A stretch of 64,000 bases of DNA. It comes from CALJFL01 sp963669435 (GTDB taxonomy: Bacteria; Pseudomonadota; Gammaproteobacteria; Pseudomonadales; Halieaceae). Below are positions 7,913 to 17,662 of the stretch, piece by piece (position 1 is the first letter of the stretch; the number at the start of each line of letters is the position of its first letter). A program made the translations under genes and the position numbers. The notes beneath the pieces are model-generated. The model did no database searches. It worked only from the letters and a program-made list of their open reading frames with translations, and had not been told where the DNA came from. The DNA lies in NCBI GenBank assembly GCA_963669435.1, contig OY770025.1, positions 1,426,001-1,490,000 on the forward strand, in the 5' to 3' direction.

Positions 7913-9004
7913 ATGTATGCTGAACAGATGACTAATCGTGCCAAATTCCTGCTCGTCGTTTTAACGCTCCATATTCCGCTGTTCGCCTACCCAATCCTGC
8001 GACTTTGCGCCTGGCTCGACCTGGGTGCAGCAATGACAACAGTAATTTTTCTGCCGCTGTTTTTCAGCCAGATACTGGTCAGGGTATATATCCGGCACGC
8101 CAACTCGGGAATCCTTTTCTGGCTGCGTCGTGCAGCGGACCTGTGGCTCGGTATAAGCCCGCTGTTGCTGTGCATGTTGCTGGTGATGGAAATTCCTGTG
8201 GGGCTGGACCTTTTGGATCCCGCTGATGCCGCGCGCATTCTGATCACGGCCAGTGCAATTCTGGCTGCCTACAGCATCTACAACGCCTATTCGCCTGCGG
8301 TGGTTACCATTCCGTTAACAAGTACCAAGCTTGCCAGGCCGCTGCGTTTTGCTCAGATTACCGATGTTCACATCGGTTCTCGCAGCTCAGCTTTCCTGGG
8401 AAGGGTGATGGAGGGTGTAAACCGATTGCAACCGGACTTTTTATGTATCACCGGTGACTTTATCGATGCACGGGGAATTACTGAAGACCAGCTGGCGGCT
8501 TTAAGTACTAGCCCGGTGCCCATCTACTTCAGTATTGGCAATCACGAGCGTTACGAGGATCTAGAGGAGATCCTGGCACGGCTGGGCAACCTTGGGGTGA
8601 ATGTCTTGCGTTCAAGCAGCATCCAGTATGAGCAGGTACAACTTATCGGAATCGACGACAGCGATCACCCCGGCCAGGTGAAACGCGAACTGGCGGGCAT
8701 TGAAGTTGATCATGCGCGCTACGTAATTCTGCTTTATCACCGTCCCAGGGGGCACGCAGATGCGGCGGCGGCCGGTGTTGACCTGATGATCAGCGGTCAC
8801 ACCCACAACGGTCAGATTGTCCCCTTCAATCTCATCGTAAAACGCGTTTTCGAGCAGACTGTCGGACTGTTTAGGGAGGCGACCTCATACCTGTACGTAT
8901 CACCCGGAACCGGTACCTGGGGGCCAGTCATGCGCCTGGGCAGTCGCGGTGAAATTACACTGTTCGACATTCAACCCACCGATCAGGGTGGGGGAATACC
9001 CTGA
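7913..9004 (+). CDS. Membrane metallophosphoesterase
   Basis: A 363-residue protein. About four N-terminal transmembrane helices (residues 8-125) precede a calcineurin-like phosphoesterase domain. The metal motifs are in order: DVHIG (about 151), ITGDFID, GNHE and SGHTHNGQI. This is the arrangement of YkuE/YaeI-like membrane phosphoesterases, some of which cleave phospholipid headgroups or UDP-sugar lipids. The ATG at 7913 is used; ATG at 7928 is also possible. It is followed after 41 bp by a small membrane protein on the same strand. The substrate is not evident. Confidence 0.88.
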   Translation: MYAEQMTNRAKFLLVVLTLHIPLFAYPILRLCAWLDLGAAMTTVIFLPLFFSQILVRVYIRHANSGILFWLRRAADLWLGISPLLLCMLLVMEIPVGLDLLDPADAARILITASAILAAYSIYNAYSPAVVTIPLTSTKLARPLRFAQITDVHIGSRSSAFLGRVMEGVNRLQPDFLCITGDFIDARGITEDQLAALSTSPVPIYFSIGNHERYEDLEEILARLGNLGVNVLRSSSIQYEQVQLIGIDDSDHPGQVKRELAGIEVDHARYVILLYHRPRGHADAAAAGVDLMISGHTHNGQIVPFNLIVKRVFEQTVGLFREATSYLYVSPGTGTWGPVMRLGSRGEITLFDIQPTDQGGGIP

Positions 9005-9045
9005 AAGCCAAACGCACCGCATAACCGCACTAAAGGAGCCAAGCC

Positions 9046-9588
9046 GTGTTATCGCCTTTGAAAAGTTTGTTCCTCCCGCTCCTGCTAACTGGCCTGCTGG
9101 TGACCAACGTACTGACACTGACCAGCATGGCCTTCAACACAGCCGTTTCCGGTTTGCTGGCAACGACGCTCGGGGTAAAGACCGTATCCTCTGCACTACA
9201 GCAGAAGCTGGCATCGCAGGACGTAAAACTGAAGAAGCACGATGCCACGATAGCCAAGCGCAAGCAGGCGACCCGCAAGTTCGGTCAACGACTCACCCAG
9301 CGCACAAAACGGGTAGCTGCTAAAAGCATTGCTGCGATTCCGGCGGAGTCTATTCCATTCATCGGCATCGGGGTGCTGATAGCAGACACCAGCTACGAAC
9401 TCTATGCTGCCTGCGAAACTATCCGGGATCTTGACCAACTGTACGCAGACCTGGGAATGCCCGACCAAAGTCCTGAAGATGCCATTAGAACCGCCTGCAA
9501 TCCGGACTTACCCAGCGCAGAAGAAGTCTGGGCTGATGTGCTGCGCCAAAGTGAGGCCTGGTGGCAGAGCGTTGCCGATGCCCTCTAG
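9046..9588 (+). CDS. Small membrane-anchored protein, unknown function
   Basis: A 180-residue protein starting at GTG 9046 with AAAGGAG (9032-9038) upstream. One N-terminal hydrophobic segment (residues 4-40) is followed by a very basic heptad-like stretch about residues 48-85 that could form a coiled coil. A second hydrophobic segment (ESIPFIGIGVLIADTSYEL) and an acidic C-terminal part follow. I recognise no domain. It is probably co-transcribed with the metallophosphoesterase before it. Confidence 0.72.
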   Translation: MLSPLKSLFLPLLLTGLLVTNVLTLTSMAFNTAVSGLLATTLGVKTVSSALQQKLASQDVKLKKHDATIAKRKQATRKFGQRLTQRTKRVAAKSIAAIPAESIPFIGIGVLIADTSYELYAACETIRDLDQLYADLGMPDQSPEDAIRTACNPDLPSAEEVWADVLRQSEAWWQSVADAL

Positions 9589-9612
9589 TGCGAATTGCGT
9601 AGGGAGCGGCCT

Positions 9613-10932
9613 TTAGCCATAGGCCTGGTCGCGTGCTGCAATACCGCGCTGCTCGTTAACGGTGTACAAGATTGCCAGGCCAGCAACAAAGAAAGCTAAC
9701 GTTGAAATCAGCGCCATGCGGTGATCGCCCCCAGACAGGCCACTGATTGCACCGTAACTGAGTGGACCAATGATCGCTGCAGTTCGTGCGCAGAAACCCC
9801 ACAGGCCAAAAAATTCTCCCGCGCGTTCCACCGGAGTGAACTCGCCAATAAGTGCTCGCCCGCCCGCCTGAGTTGCACCCATGGCCAGACCCAGCAAGTT
9901 ACCGGCAAACCAGAATGCAGTCGTCGACTCTGCATTCAGTGTTATCAGACCAGCGACAATCCAGACCAGCAATCCACAGGCCAGACTGGGAACAGAACCA
10001 AAGCGGTCCTGGGCAAACCCAAAGCCAAAAGCACCCAATGCCGCGGTGAAGTTGACCACCATGATCAGGACGATCAATTCCTGGCTGTCGAAGCCCATAA
10101 CCTCCTGGGCATAAATGGCCGCCACCACCACTACCGTTGCTACCCCCGCCTGGTAAATCGTCAGGCATAGCATGAAGCGAAACAGGTCCGGCAGTGTGCT
10201 TGCCCGTTTCAAGGTCTGGCGCACCGAATCGAAACCTTCTTGCAGGTAATTGCGGCCAGCCGCCAACGGCTGGGGCAGCGCCCGCTCGCGAAGCCAGAGA
10301 AACGTCGGCAACGCAGTGGCGGCGAAGATGATGGCGGTAATGATCAGGGTCACCGGCACGTAGGCTTCGGCGGTCGCTCCACCCGCACTCGACCAATTGA
10401 TGTAGGCGAGGCAAAGCCCCAGTGTGAGCAGGCCGCCAAAGTAACCCAAACTCCAACCATAACCGGAAACCCGCCCCATGCTGCCGCTCTCAGCAATCTC
10501 GGGCAAAAAAGCGGCGATCAGATTTTCACCACTGGAAAAGGCAACCGCCGACAGCACCAGGAGCGGCACGGCCAACCACAGCTCTCCGGGAGCGGCCAGG
10601 GCAAGGAAGGCCGTTGATAACACACAGGTGACGGTGGAAACCATCAAGAAACGTTTCTTGCTGGCGCGATGGTCCGCCACCGCGCCGACGACCGGTGCAC
10701 TAACCAATACAATGAAATTTGCCAACGCAATCGCGGCTGTCCACAGGAATGTGGCGCTGCCCGGGGCATCCGTCTCCAGCTCGGCGGCTACCACACCGAC
10801 AAAGTAGGCACTGTACACCGTGGTTAAAACAACGGTGGTGTAGCCAGAGTTGGCGAAGTCATAGAACGCCCAGGACCACAGCTCCCTTGGCGTCGCCGGC
10901 GAGGTATTGCCTGGGGCTGATTTAGTCTGCAT
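9613..10932 (-). CDS. MFS transporter of the UMF1/Atg22-like type
   Basis: A 439-residue inner-membrane protein with about 12 transmembrane segments. The opening ELWSWAFYDFANSGYTTVV matches the SWxxYDFANS signature of UMF1 (Atg22-like) major facilitators. The later GRALIGEFTPVERAGEFFGL is the conserved loop of the same group. The ATG at 10932 is chosen; a GTG at 10950 is in frame. In yeast Atg22 exports amino acids from the vacuole. Bacterial members are poorly characterised, so the substrate is unknown. The gene is divergent from the phosphodiesterase gene. Confidence 0.87.
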   Translation of the reverse strand: MQTKSAPGNTSPATPRELWSWAFYDFANSGYTTVVLTTVYSAYFVGVVAAELETDAPGSATFLWTAAIALANFIVLVSAPVVGAVADHRASKKRFLMVSTVTCVLSTAFLALAAPGELWLAVPLLVLSAVAFSSGENLIAAFLPEIAESGSMGRVSGYGWSLGYFGGLLTLGLCLAYINWSSAGGATAEAYVPVTLIITAIIFAATALPTFLWLRERALPQPLAAGRNYLQEGFDSVRQTLKRASTLPDLFRFMLCLTIYQAGVATVVVVAAIYAQEVMGFDSQELIVLIMVVNFTAALGAFGFGFAQDRFGSVPSLACGLLVWIVAGLITLNAESTTAFWFAGNLLGLAMGATQAGGRALIGEFTPVERAGEFFGLWGFCARTAAIIGPLSYGAISGLSGGDHRMALISTLAFFVAGLAILYTVNEQRGIAARDQAYG

Positions 10933-11010
10933 GCTGGGGCCTGTTAACACTAACTGAATCCCGGTGGTGCCAGGCGAAGGCTACCTGGCATCGGTGACAG
11001 CCTACTGTAT

Positions 11011-11832
11011 TTGCCGGAGCGCGTCGAAGTGCTGGAAGTCCTGCAAAACATTGCCATGTGGATTGCTGACCGATTAGTGGCAGCGATTCCTCAGCGCGCA
11101 CCCGAGACAGGCAGGTTGCGCTCATGCAGGATCGTTTCTCACCGGGGCGAATTCGATAATCGTAGCGTCCTGGAAAATACCCTGGATGCCTTTCGCCGGG
11201 CCAGCTCGCAGGGCGTCTGGGGGCTGGAGTGCGACATACGCTGGACTGCAGACCTGGTGCCGGTCATTTGCCACGACCCTGACACCGGGCGTGTGTTCGG
11301 CGCGGCTGTGGACATCAACCAGTCCAGTTATGCAGAACTGCGTGCGCAAGTGCCCCAGGTACCCAGCCTGGCGGAGGTGGTTGCCGAATTCGGCGGGCGC
11401 AATCACCTGATGCTGGAGATAAAGGCGGATGCCTATCCACACCCGCAGCGCCAGGCCGAAATACTTCGGGAAACGCTCCGCAGCTTGTGCCCGGTAGAGG
11501 ATTTTCACTTCCTGGCACTGGACCCCGCCCTGTTCACACATGTACCGGATTTCCCGACGACGGCGCTACTGCCAGTGGCGGAGCTGAATGTGAATCGGCT
11601 GAGCGAGACGGCACTTGATTACCACATGGGGGGGCTGACCGGTCACTACCTGATGCTGACCAGGTCAACCCTGCTAAATCACCAGACCCGAGACCAGCAG
11701 GTGGGAACCGGCTTCATCGGCTCGCGTAACTGCCTGTACCGGGAGCTGAATCGCGGCGTGGACTGGATCTTTAGCAACGACGCGGTGCGATTGCAGAAAA
11801 TTGTCGATGAAGAGTTGTGCAAGCGGCAGTAA
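11011..11832 (+). CDS. Glycerophosphodiester phosphodiesterase
   Basis: Up to 273 residues, with the GDPD TIM barrel beginning at IVSHRGEFDNRSVLENTLDAF's His-Arg pair. The metal-binding ECDIRWTADLVPVICHDPD segment (Glu, Asp, His) follows, then LEIKADA. The enzyme hydrolyses glycerophosphodiesters to glycerol-3-phosphate and an alcohol. The C-terminal part is shorter and less typical than in GlpQ. The start could be TTG at 11011 or ATG at 11056; neither has a strong ribosome site. There is no signal peptide, so it is probably cytoplasmic (UgpQ-like). It converges on the GT39-like gene. Confidence 0.85.
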   Translation: MPERVEVLEVLQNIAMWIADRLVAAIPQRAPETGRLRSCRIVSHRGEFDNRSVLENTLDAFRRASSQGVWGLECDIRWTADLVPVICHDPDTGRVFGAAVDINQSSYAELRAQVPQVPSLAEVVAEFGGRNHLMLEIKADAYPHPQRQAEILRETLRSLCPVEDFHFLALDPALFTHVPDFPTTALLPVAELNVNRLSETALDYHMGGLTGHYLMLTRSTLLNHQTRDQQVGTGFIGSRNCLYRELNRGVDWIFSNDAVRLQKIVDEELCKRQ

Positions 11833-11858
11833 TAGCGTCACCCGGCCCCAATTCCACG

Positions 11859-13682
11859 TCAAGGCGGGGCAGTTCTGCCCATGGCATCAAGTGCCTCGCG
11901 CGCTAGCCCACTGTAGCCTGATCCGTCCTGCCCATCGGAAGGCGAGGTAATAAGAGCCCCGTAGATTGACGCAGCACGCTCCGTCAGTCCCATATGTTCG
12001 AAGACCTGTGCCTGCTGATAGCGATATTCCGGCAGTTCGGCGACCGCAAGCGCGGACTCAATGGCCTTCAGTGCCTCGGGGAAATTTCCCGATCGCGTAT
12101 AGGCCAGTGACAGGTTGTAGGAACTGATGTGCCGGGCCGGCGACAGGGCCAGCGACCGCGCATAGTATCCGGCGGCCGCACCGTTATCGTTCTGCTGCAA
12201 GGCGACGAAGCCAAGCACGTCGAGGCCAGCGGGCGTCAGCGGTTCTCCGCCATTCGGCGTAAGCATCTCGATTGCGCGATCGGGCGACCCCATCTTCACG
12301 TAACCCCAGGCCAGGGCGACGCGGTTGTCGTTCCCGGTACTGGCATAACTCGCCGCCACTACGCTGACCAGGAATGCTATGGACGCGGCGACCAGCAGGC
12401 GCAGTCGCACGGCCGCCCTGGTTTGTCCATCGAAAACCACTGCCAGTGCAACCCCTGTCCCTATCGCCAGTATGGGCACCCCCGGCAAGCGAAAGCGACT
12501 GGCGGCAATAAACAGCACAAAGGTGGCAAACACCGTGAGCAGCGGTACCAGACAAATCAACAGGTCGCGTCGACTGCGATAACCAATCAACACCAGTCCC
12601 GGCACACCCAGAGCCAGCAGTAATCCGAACGGATAACTGAGTACACTCAATACTGGTGAAAACTGTCGCTCCAGATTGTAGGAGCGATTATTGGCAATCT
12701 CAGAGTACGACAAAAATTCTGTGGCCTTGCGTAATACACCCGACATCACCTGCGCTGGATTCTCACCGATGTAGCCCAGCGCCTGGGCTCGCCAGTAGGC
12801 ACTCATGTCGTACTGGGACACTTCGCCTTGCAATCGCCGACTCGCTTCCCGCTGGTAACCTGACAGGATCGAGTCCGGCGATCCATAGCTGACAAACTCG
12901 GGGTAATACTCCAGTGAGTGTGGGTTACCCGGGTTGTAAAGCTGGTGCAGCACCACACCGCTATTGGCCGGCAGACTGCGCCACTCGCCATAAATTGCAT
13001 GGTTGCGCGCCGCCAGCAACACCATGACCAATAAGAACCCGGCAACGACCCACAAGGCTCTAGAGCGCTTCGCAGGTTCCGCAGGAGTAACCCCCCGCGG
13101 CCAAACCAGCGCGAACATCAGACCGGCAACCGCCAACAACAGAAAATTCGAACGCAGGGCAACGGCCAGGCCCAGCAACATGCCGTACATCACAGCCGAG
13201 AACGTAGTCCCGTCGCGGCCCAATCGCAGGGTGGCGCAGGTCCAGACACTTACCACAAAGGCGGCCAGTGTGGGTTTAAGCAGCGTCGTCGTGTAGAAGA
13301 GCGCTGTGCCCGCCAGCGCGTACGCGCCGCCTGCAAACAATCCGGCACGATGACTAAAGCAATGCCGGCCGGCCAGGTAAACGAAGTACACCGTGGCCAC
13401 ATCAATAATCAGTTGGAGCAGGTAAATCACAAACAGGTTTTCGCCAACGACAGCGAAGGCTGCGCCGACAAAATAGCCGTAAAGAGGGTCCATAAAGCCG
13501 AAGACTTCACCCAGTCCCCAGCCTCCGTTCATCACATCGGCGCCAAAGGCCAGGTAAAACGCTTCATCCGGGCCTGGGTTGTAGGTGATGGGATTGGATG
13601 CAGCCGAGGACAGGTGCACCAGCCGCAGGATCAATGCAATTCCCAGCAGGTAACTAATGTGTTTTTTTTCTGCCAGTGTCAC
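11859..13682 (-). CDS. GT39/ArnT-like membrane glycosyltransferase with TPR tail
   Basis: A 607-residue protein. About 11 transmembrane segments occupy residues 8-440. The first periplasmic loop has PGPDEAFYLAFG, carrying the acidic pair typical of polyprenyl-phosphate-sugar-dependent GT-C enzymes. From about 450 to the end there are TPR-like repeats (AWGYVKMGSPDRAIEML, ARSLALSPARHISSYNLS). The protein should transfer a lipid-linked sugar on the periplasmic side to a lipid, glycan or protein. Start is GTG 13682. No partner gene lies beside it, and its acceptor is unknown. Confidence 0.82.
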   Translation of the reverse strand: MTLAEKKHISYLLGIALILRLVHLSSAASNPITYNPGPDEAFYLAFGADVMNGGWGLGEVFGFMDPLYGYFVGAAFAVVGENLFVIYLLQLIIDVATVYFVYLAGRHCFSHRAGLFAGGAYALAGTALFYTTTLLKPTLAAFVVSVWTCATLRLGRDGTTFSAVMYGMLLGLAVALRSNFLLLAVAGLMFALVWPRGVTPAEPAKRSRALWVVAGFLLVMVLLAARNHAIYGEWRSLPANSGVVLHQLYNPGNPHSLEYYPEFVSYGSPDSILSGYQREASRRLQGEVSQYDMSAYWRAQALGYIGENPAQVMSGVLRKATEFLSYSEIANNRSYNLERQFSPVLSVLSYPFGLLLALGVPGLVLIGYRSRRDLLICLVPLLTVFATFVLFIAASRFRLPGVPILAIGTGVALAVVFDGQTRAAVRLRLLVAASIAFLVSVVAASYASTGNDNRVALAWGYVKMGSPDRAIEMLTPNGGEPLTPAGLDVLGFVALQQNDNGAAAGYYARSLALSPARHISSYNLSLAYTRSGNFPEALKAIESALAVAELPEYRYQQAQVFEHMGLTERAASIYGALITSPSDGQDGSGYSGLAREALDAMGRTAPP

Positions 13683-13964
13683 TGAACAAGCTTCTCTTCT
13701 ATTTACACCCGCTTACGTACACCCGGTCACCAGCGCCACTTAACGTGCCACAGAATTCTTACATACCGCACACTCAGGTCCCGCCGCGATCGATCGTGCC
13801 GCGCCGTGCGACAAAACACCTGCTACAAACGATAGCACTGTTTACCCTCGGAATACCCAGTCAATCGTGTTTTAACCACTATCGCGCCAGGTCCAATAGT
13901 TGTGTACATTGCGTGGTGGTTCTACGCCTAAGGCGTTTAGTTCCTCTCGCAACCATCAACCGGT
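13683..13964. other. Divergent intergenic region
   Basis: About 280 bp between the divergent GT39-like gene and the monooxygenase gene. It is somewhat AT-rich and must hold both promoters. I see no convincing -35/-10 pair, palindrome or RNA structure that I would call. Confidence 0.4.
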
Positions 13965-15329
13965 ATGGGGTTGATCATGGCTCCACAGGACAAAAGCACT
14001 CGGGCGTGTATCATCGGGGCAGGCTGTTCCGGCTTTACCATGGCGAAGCGCCTGCTTGACTATGGCGTCGAGTTTGATTGTTTTGACCTGTCCGACGACA
14101 TCGGGGGCAACTGGTATTACAACAATCCCAATGGCATGTCGTCCTGCTACCAAAGCCTGCATATAGACACCTCCAAGTGGCTGCTCGCATTTGAGGACTT
14201 CCCGATTCCCGAGGATTGGCCCGACTTCCCCCACCATCGGCAGATTCTCAGATACTTCCATGACTACGTGACGCATTTTGGGCTGCGGGAACACATCACC
14301 TTCAACACGGGTGTAGACCACGCCCGGCGCTGTGAAAACGGCGACTGGGAGGTATCACTGTCCAACGGGCAAACCAGAATCTACCAGTGGCTTATCGTGT
14401 GTAACGGTCACCACTGGAGCCCGCGCATGCCGGAGTATCCAGGCCAGGATGAGTTTACCGGCTACCAGGTGCACTCCCATCACTACCGGGATCCCTTTGA
14501 GCCCTATGACTTCCGGGGTAAGAAGGTACTGGTCGTGGGTGCCGGCAATTCCGCCATGGATATCAGCTCTGAACTGTCACAAAAGCCCATCGCGGATGAA
14601 CTACACATTTCAATGCGACGTGGAGTGTGGGTACTGCCCAAGTACTTCAAGGGGCAACCGCTCGACAAAATGGCCATGGATATGTGGATACCCGCCGCCC
14701 TTCGCTTGAAGATGGCGAGATACATCCTGCTCAGACACCTGGGTAACCCCGAGTCCTATGGCCTGCCAAAACCCGACCACCAGCCGTTGGAAGCACACCC
14801 TTCAATATCCTCTGAGTTTCTGACCCGCGTTGGGTCTGGCGATATTATTGCGCACGGCGCCATGGAGCGGCTGGAACAAGATTCGGTGGTCTTTAGCGAT
14901 GGTAGTCGCGTTCACGTGGACGCCATTATCTGGGCAACCGGCTACAATATTCACTTCCCGTTCTTTGATGATCCGGCGCTTACGCCTAAGGACAATGAAT
15001 TTCCCCTGTTCAAGCGTATGTTCAAGCCAGGCTACGACAACCTGATATTCCTGGGCCTGGCCCAGGCACTGCCGACATTAGTGAATTTCGCCGAACAGCA
15101 ATCAAAGCTCGCCGCAAAGCTGATTACGCGGGAATACACGCTACCCGAAGAAGCAGAGATGCACCGTATTACGCACACGGACGAGAGCGCACAACAACGG
15201 CAGGTGTACCCGGCGGCCCGGCACACCATGCAGGTACAGTTTGATGCATATGTCAAAGACCTGCACAAAGAAATTACACGGGGCAGAAAACGATCACAAC
15301 GCAGTCAGCAACAGGAGCCAGTACTATGA
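13965..15329 (+). CDS. Flavin-containing monooxygenase (class B)
   Basis: A 454-residue FAD/NADPH enzyme. The FAD-binding GAGCSGF is at about residues 18-24, and a second Rossmann motif GAGNSA lies near 190. Between them is FTGYQVHSHHY, which fits the FxGxxxHxxxY/F signature of flavin monooxygenases; Baeyer-Villiger enzymes usually have Trp. A late ATGY motif is also present. The enzyme inserts oxygen into amines, sulfides or ketones. Start ATG 13965; ATG 13977 is also possible. Its stop overlaps the ATG of the next SDR gene, so the two proteins are translationally coupled and probably act on the same substrate. Confidence 0.9.
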   Translation: MGLIMAPQDKSTRACIIGAGCSGFTMAKRLLDYGVEFDCFDLSDDIGGNWYYNNPNGMSSCYQSLHIDTSKWLLAFEDFPIPEDWPDFPHHRQILRYFHDYVTHFGLREHITFNTGVDHARRCENGDWEVSLSNGQTRIYQWLIVCNGHHWSPRMPEYPGQDEFTGYQVHSHHYRDPFEPYDFRGKKVLVVGAGNSAMDISSELSQKPIADELHISMRRGVWVLPKYFKGQPLDKMAMDMWIPAALRLKMARYILLRHLGNPESYGLPKPDHQPLEAHPSISSEFLTRVGSGDIIAHGAMERLEQDSVVFSDGSRVHVDAIIWATGYNIHFPFFDDPALTPKDNEFPLFKRMFKPGYDNLIFLGLAQALPTLVNFAEQQSKLAAKLITREYTLPEEAEMHRITHTDESAQQRQVYPAARHTMQVQFDAYVKDLHKEITRGRKRSQRSQQQEPVL

Positions 15330-16234
15330 AATCCGGATTCACCGAAGACGATGTCGTATCACAGAGCGGCAAGACCTTTGTCATCACCGGCGCCAACACC
15401 GGCCTCGGCTACGAGGCGGCACGCGCGCTGTCAGCACAGGGTGCCAGGGTATTGATCGCCTGCCGCTCGCAGGAAAAAGCCGAAGCCGCCATCGACGCAA
15501 TTATTGACGCCAACGGTGAGGTGGATGTCGAATTTGTGCCTCTGGATCTAGGCGATCTCTCTTCGGTACAGGCCTGCGCCGACCTGTTGCAAGAGGAGGA
15601 ACGTATCGACTGCCTGATCAACAATGCGGGTATTATGGTGCCGCCTTACGAGCTAACAGCAGACGGCTTCGAATCCCAGTTCGGTGTCAATCACCTGGGG
15701 CCATTCGCGCTCACCGGCCTGCTACTGGATAAGCTGGCCGAGACAGAAAACCCACGCATCGTTAACACCAGCAGCCTGGCCCATCGACAAGGCCAGATTT
15801 ACTTCAAGGATATCAATGCCGAGCGTGGCTACAATGCCATGAAACGCTATGCCATGAGTAAGCTCTCCAACCTGCTGTACAGCAACGAACTGCAGCGCCG
15901 CCTGGAAGCCGCCGATATGACCACGATATCGGTCGCCTGTCATCCAGGTATTGCGGCGACGGACCTGGCCCGTTACTTACCGGGGATACTCAGTTCAGTC
16001 ATGACTCCTGTAGGCCTGTTGTTCAACACCGCCGCCATGGGCGCCTGGCCCACCCTGTATGCGGCCACCGATGACGAGATCGAAGGCGGCGGCTATTACG
16101 GCCCGGCCAAGCGCGGTGAAACCGCCGGGCCGGCGGTGAAAGCGCGGGCAACACGGCGCAGCCGCAACCCGAACCTGGCAGAACGATTGTGGGATGTATC
16201 AATCGAAATGACCGGCGTGGACCCGGGTATCTGA
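15326..16234 (+). CDS. SDR oxidoreductase, retinol-dehydrogenase-like
   Basis: A 302-residue short-chain dehydrogenase. It has TGANTGLG (about residues 19-26), NNAG near 96, Ser in VNTSSLAH and YAMSK as the Tyr-Lys pair. The layout TGANTGLGxE with a long C-terminal extension is that of the retinol dehydrogenase/WW-oxidoreductase-like group. The ATG overlaps the stop of the flavin monooxygenase by 4 bp, and a CAGGAG ribosome site lies within that gene. A paired alcohol or ketone oxidation pathway is inferred; the substrate is unknown. Confidence 0.88.
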   Translation: MKSGFTEDDVVSQSGKTFVITGANTGLGYEAARALSAQGARVLIACRSQEKAEAAIDAIIDANGEVDVEFVPLDLGDLSSVQACADLLQEEERIDCLINNAGIMVPPYELTADGFESQFGVNHLGPFALTGLLLDKLAETENPRIVNTSSLAHRQGQIYFKDINAERGYNAMKRYAMSKLSNLLYSNELQRRLEAADMTTISVACHPGIAATDLARYLPGILSSVMTPVGLLFNTAAMGAWPTLYAATDDEIEGGGYYGPAKRGETAGPAVKARATRRSRNPNLAERLWDVSIEMTGVDPGI

Positions 16235-16303
16235 TCAGTGCGGCTATGGACGACACCTGCCAGTGTCCGCACCCGTCACTGATGCCGGCCGGGTAATACG
16301 GCT

Positions 16304-16762
16304 TCAAGCCAGCCGACGATAAAAGCGCACCACGGCTTCTTCGGCTATCAGCATTACCATGACCACCACGATGAAGGCGACAACACCGTGGACAGGGCCC
16401 GCGAACACCACCTGCTCTCCAAATATGACATTGAGCACGCCAAGGATCACAAACTTGGAGACAAAGAGGATCAACCAGGCACTCAGAACCCTCAAAAAAG
16501 GGGCCAGCTTCCAGGGCTTGGCAGTAAAGTAGTCTGCCACCCTGTGTTCCAGTTTCAGAGTTAGTTTCAGCATCAATTGCAGCAGTATCGCCACCGCCAA
16601 CGAAACGGTGAATGAATCGATAATGACATGCTGCCAGTGCTCGGCGAATAGATTGAGCACGGCGAGATCAATCAGTATGGCGGTGAAATAACGCAGGAAG
16701 AGCTTCTGCCGCGAGGATGGCTCTTCAGCGGAGGCGACTTCAAGCAGCCCGTGCTCTGACAT
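16304..16762 (-). CDS. Small four-helix membrane protein, unknown function
   Basis: A 152-residue protein with about four transmembrane segments (residues 26-42, 47-66, 85-110 and 122-142). It has a charged N-terminus and a final VVRFYRRLA. No family is recognised. It lies downstream of the NmrA-like gene on the same strand, about 90 bp away, and converges on the SDR gene. Confidence 0.72.
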   Translation of the reverse strand: MSEHGLLEVASAEEPSSRQKLFLRYFTAILIDLAVLNLFAEHWQHVIIDSFTVSLAVAILLQLMLKLTLKLEHRVADYFTAKPWKLAPFLRVLSAWLILFVSKFVILGVLNVIFGEQVVFAGPVHGVVAFIVVVMVMLIAEEAVVRFYRRLA

Positions 16763-16849
16763 CGGTGGTTTCCTGTTTCAGTAGTATGGGGCGGCTATTG
16801 TAACCGCAGTGCCTGGAGTGCACACGTGGGTCTACTAAACGGCCCTGGT

Positions 16850-17662
16850 TCACTGGCTTCCGGGGAACGGACCCTGCCCAACATAATCACCAGTCTCCAG
16901 CGCGTCGAATATCAGGTGCGCCAGCTCCCCGGCCCGGACTCCAAAACTCGGGGGCGTGACAAGCGAAACCAGCGGTTCACCCTGGAAGGCTTCATCTTCA
17001 ATAACCGGGCAGCGAAACAGCGTCCAGTTGATGGTGGATTCAGCCAACAGCTGGTATTCATTTTGTTTATCCTGCAGTGCGCTGCGCAATCCGATTTGTG
17101 CAAGTTGCCTGATCCACCAGCCCATCAAGTCACGTTGGTCACCGGGCAAAACCACTGCGGCGCCGGACACGACCGCGTATCTTGATGTTTTGGGGTCAGC
17201 ACGCCTTTCCAGGTTGGCGATAACATTCCGGGTGACCTCGGTACTGACGGAGACTGCTGCAGCGCCATCTGACTTGACCGGGCCAATGGCACTAATCACT
17301 ACTTCACTGCCATCCAGTAGTCTGGCGATAACCGCCGGATCAAGCGCATCTCCCTGAATAATGTCGATCTGGTCACCAAACTCCTGCAGCTTGGCGGGGG
17401 TCCTGGCCAGCGCGCGCACGGTGTAACCACGCGCCAGGCCCTCCCTGACCAGATGCTTGCCCACCATGCCTGTGGCTCCCAGCACAGCCACAGTGGCGTG
17501 CGAGCTGATGCCAGGTGCGGCAGGATGTTGTTCGGGGCGCGGTGTCGGTGCCGTACAGGCGGCGACCGCGCCCAGCAACAGCGCGATACACAGGCGGTTC
17601 AGTGATCCCCGGGGCCTGAGCCGTCTCCGAACATTGCGAAAACGGCAGGGTCGATCAATCAT
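16850..17662 (-). CDS. NmrA-like NAD(P)-binding protein with lipoprotein-like N-terminus
   Basis: A 270-residue protein. After a basic, hydrophobic N-terminal segment ending in LLLGAVAAC there is an atypical-SDR Rossmann domain. This has GATGMVG, ALARTPAKL and GDALDPA, followed by VVSGAAV. The LGAVAAC stretch looks like a lipobox with Cys about residue 36, which would place a nucleotide-binding fold outside the cytoplasm. The ATG at 17662 overlaps the stop of the aminopeptidase fusion by 8 bp, so it is translationally coupled to it. The function is not known; NmrA-like proteins are often redox sensors or reductases. Confidence 0.78.
   Translation of the reverse strand: MIDRPCRFRNVRRRLRPRGSLNRLCIALLLGAVAACTAPTPRPEQHPAAPGISSHATVAVLGATGMVGKHLVREGLARGYTVRALARTPAKLQEFGDQIDIIQGDALDPAVIARLLDGSEVVISAIGPVKSDGAAAVSVSTEVTRNVIANLERRADPKTSRYAVVSGAAVVLPGDQRDLMGWWIRQLAQIGLRSALQDKQNEYQLLAESTINWTLFRCPVIEDEAFQGEPLVSLVTPPSFGVRAGELAHLIFDALETGDYVGQGPFPGSQ

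Noticed and set aside
9721..10617. Several open frames opposite the MFS gene
   Set aside because: They are antisense shadows in high-GC sequence; the transporter frame has the family signature.
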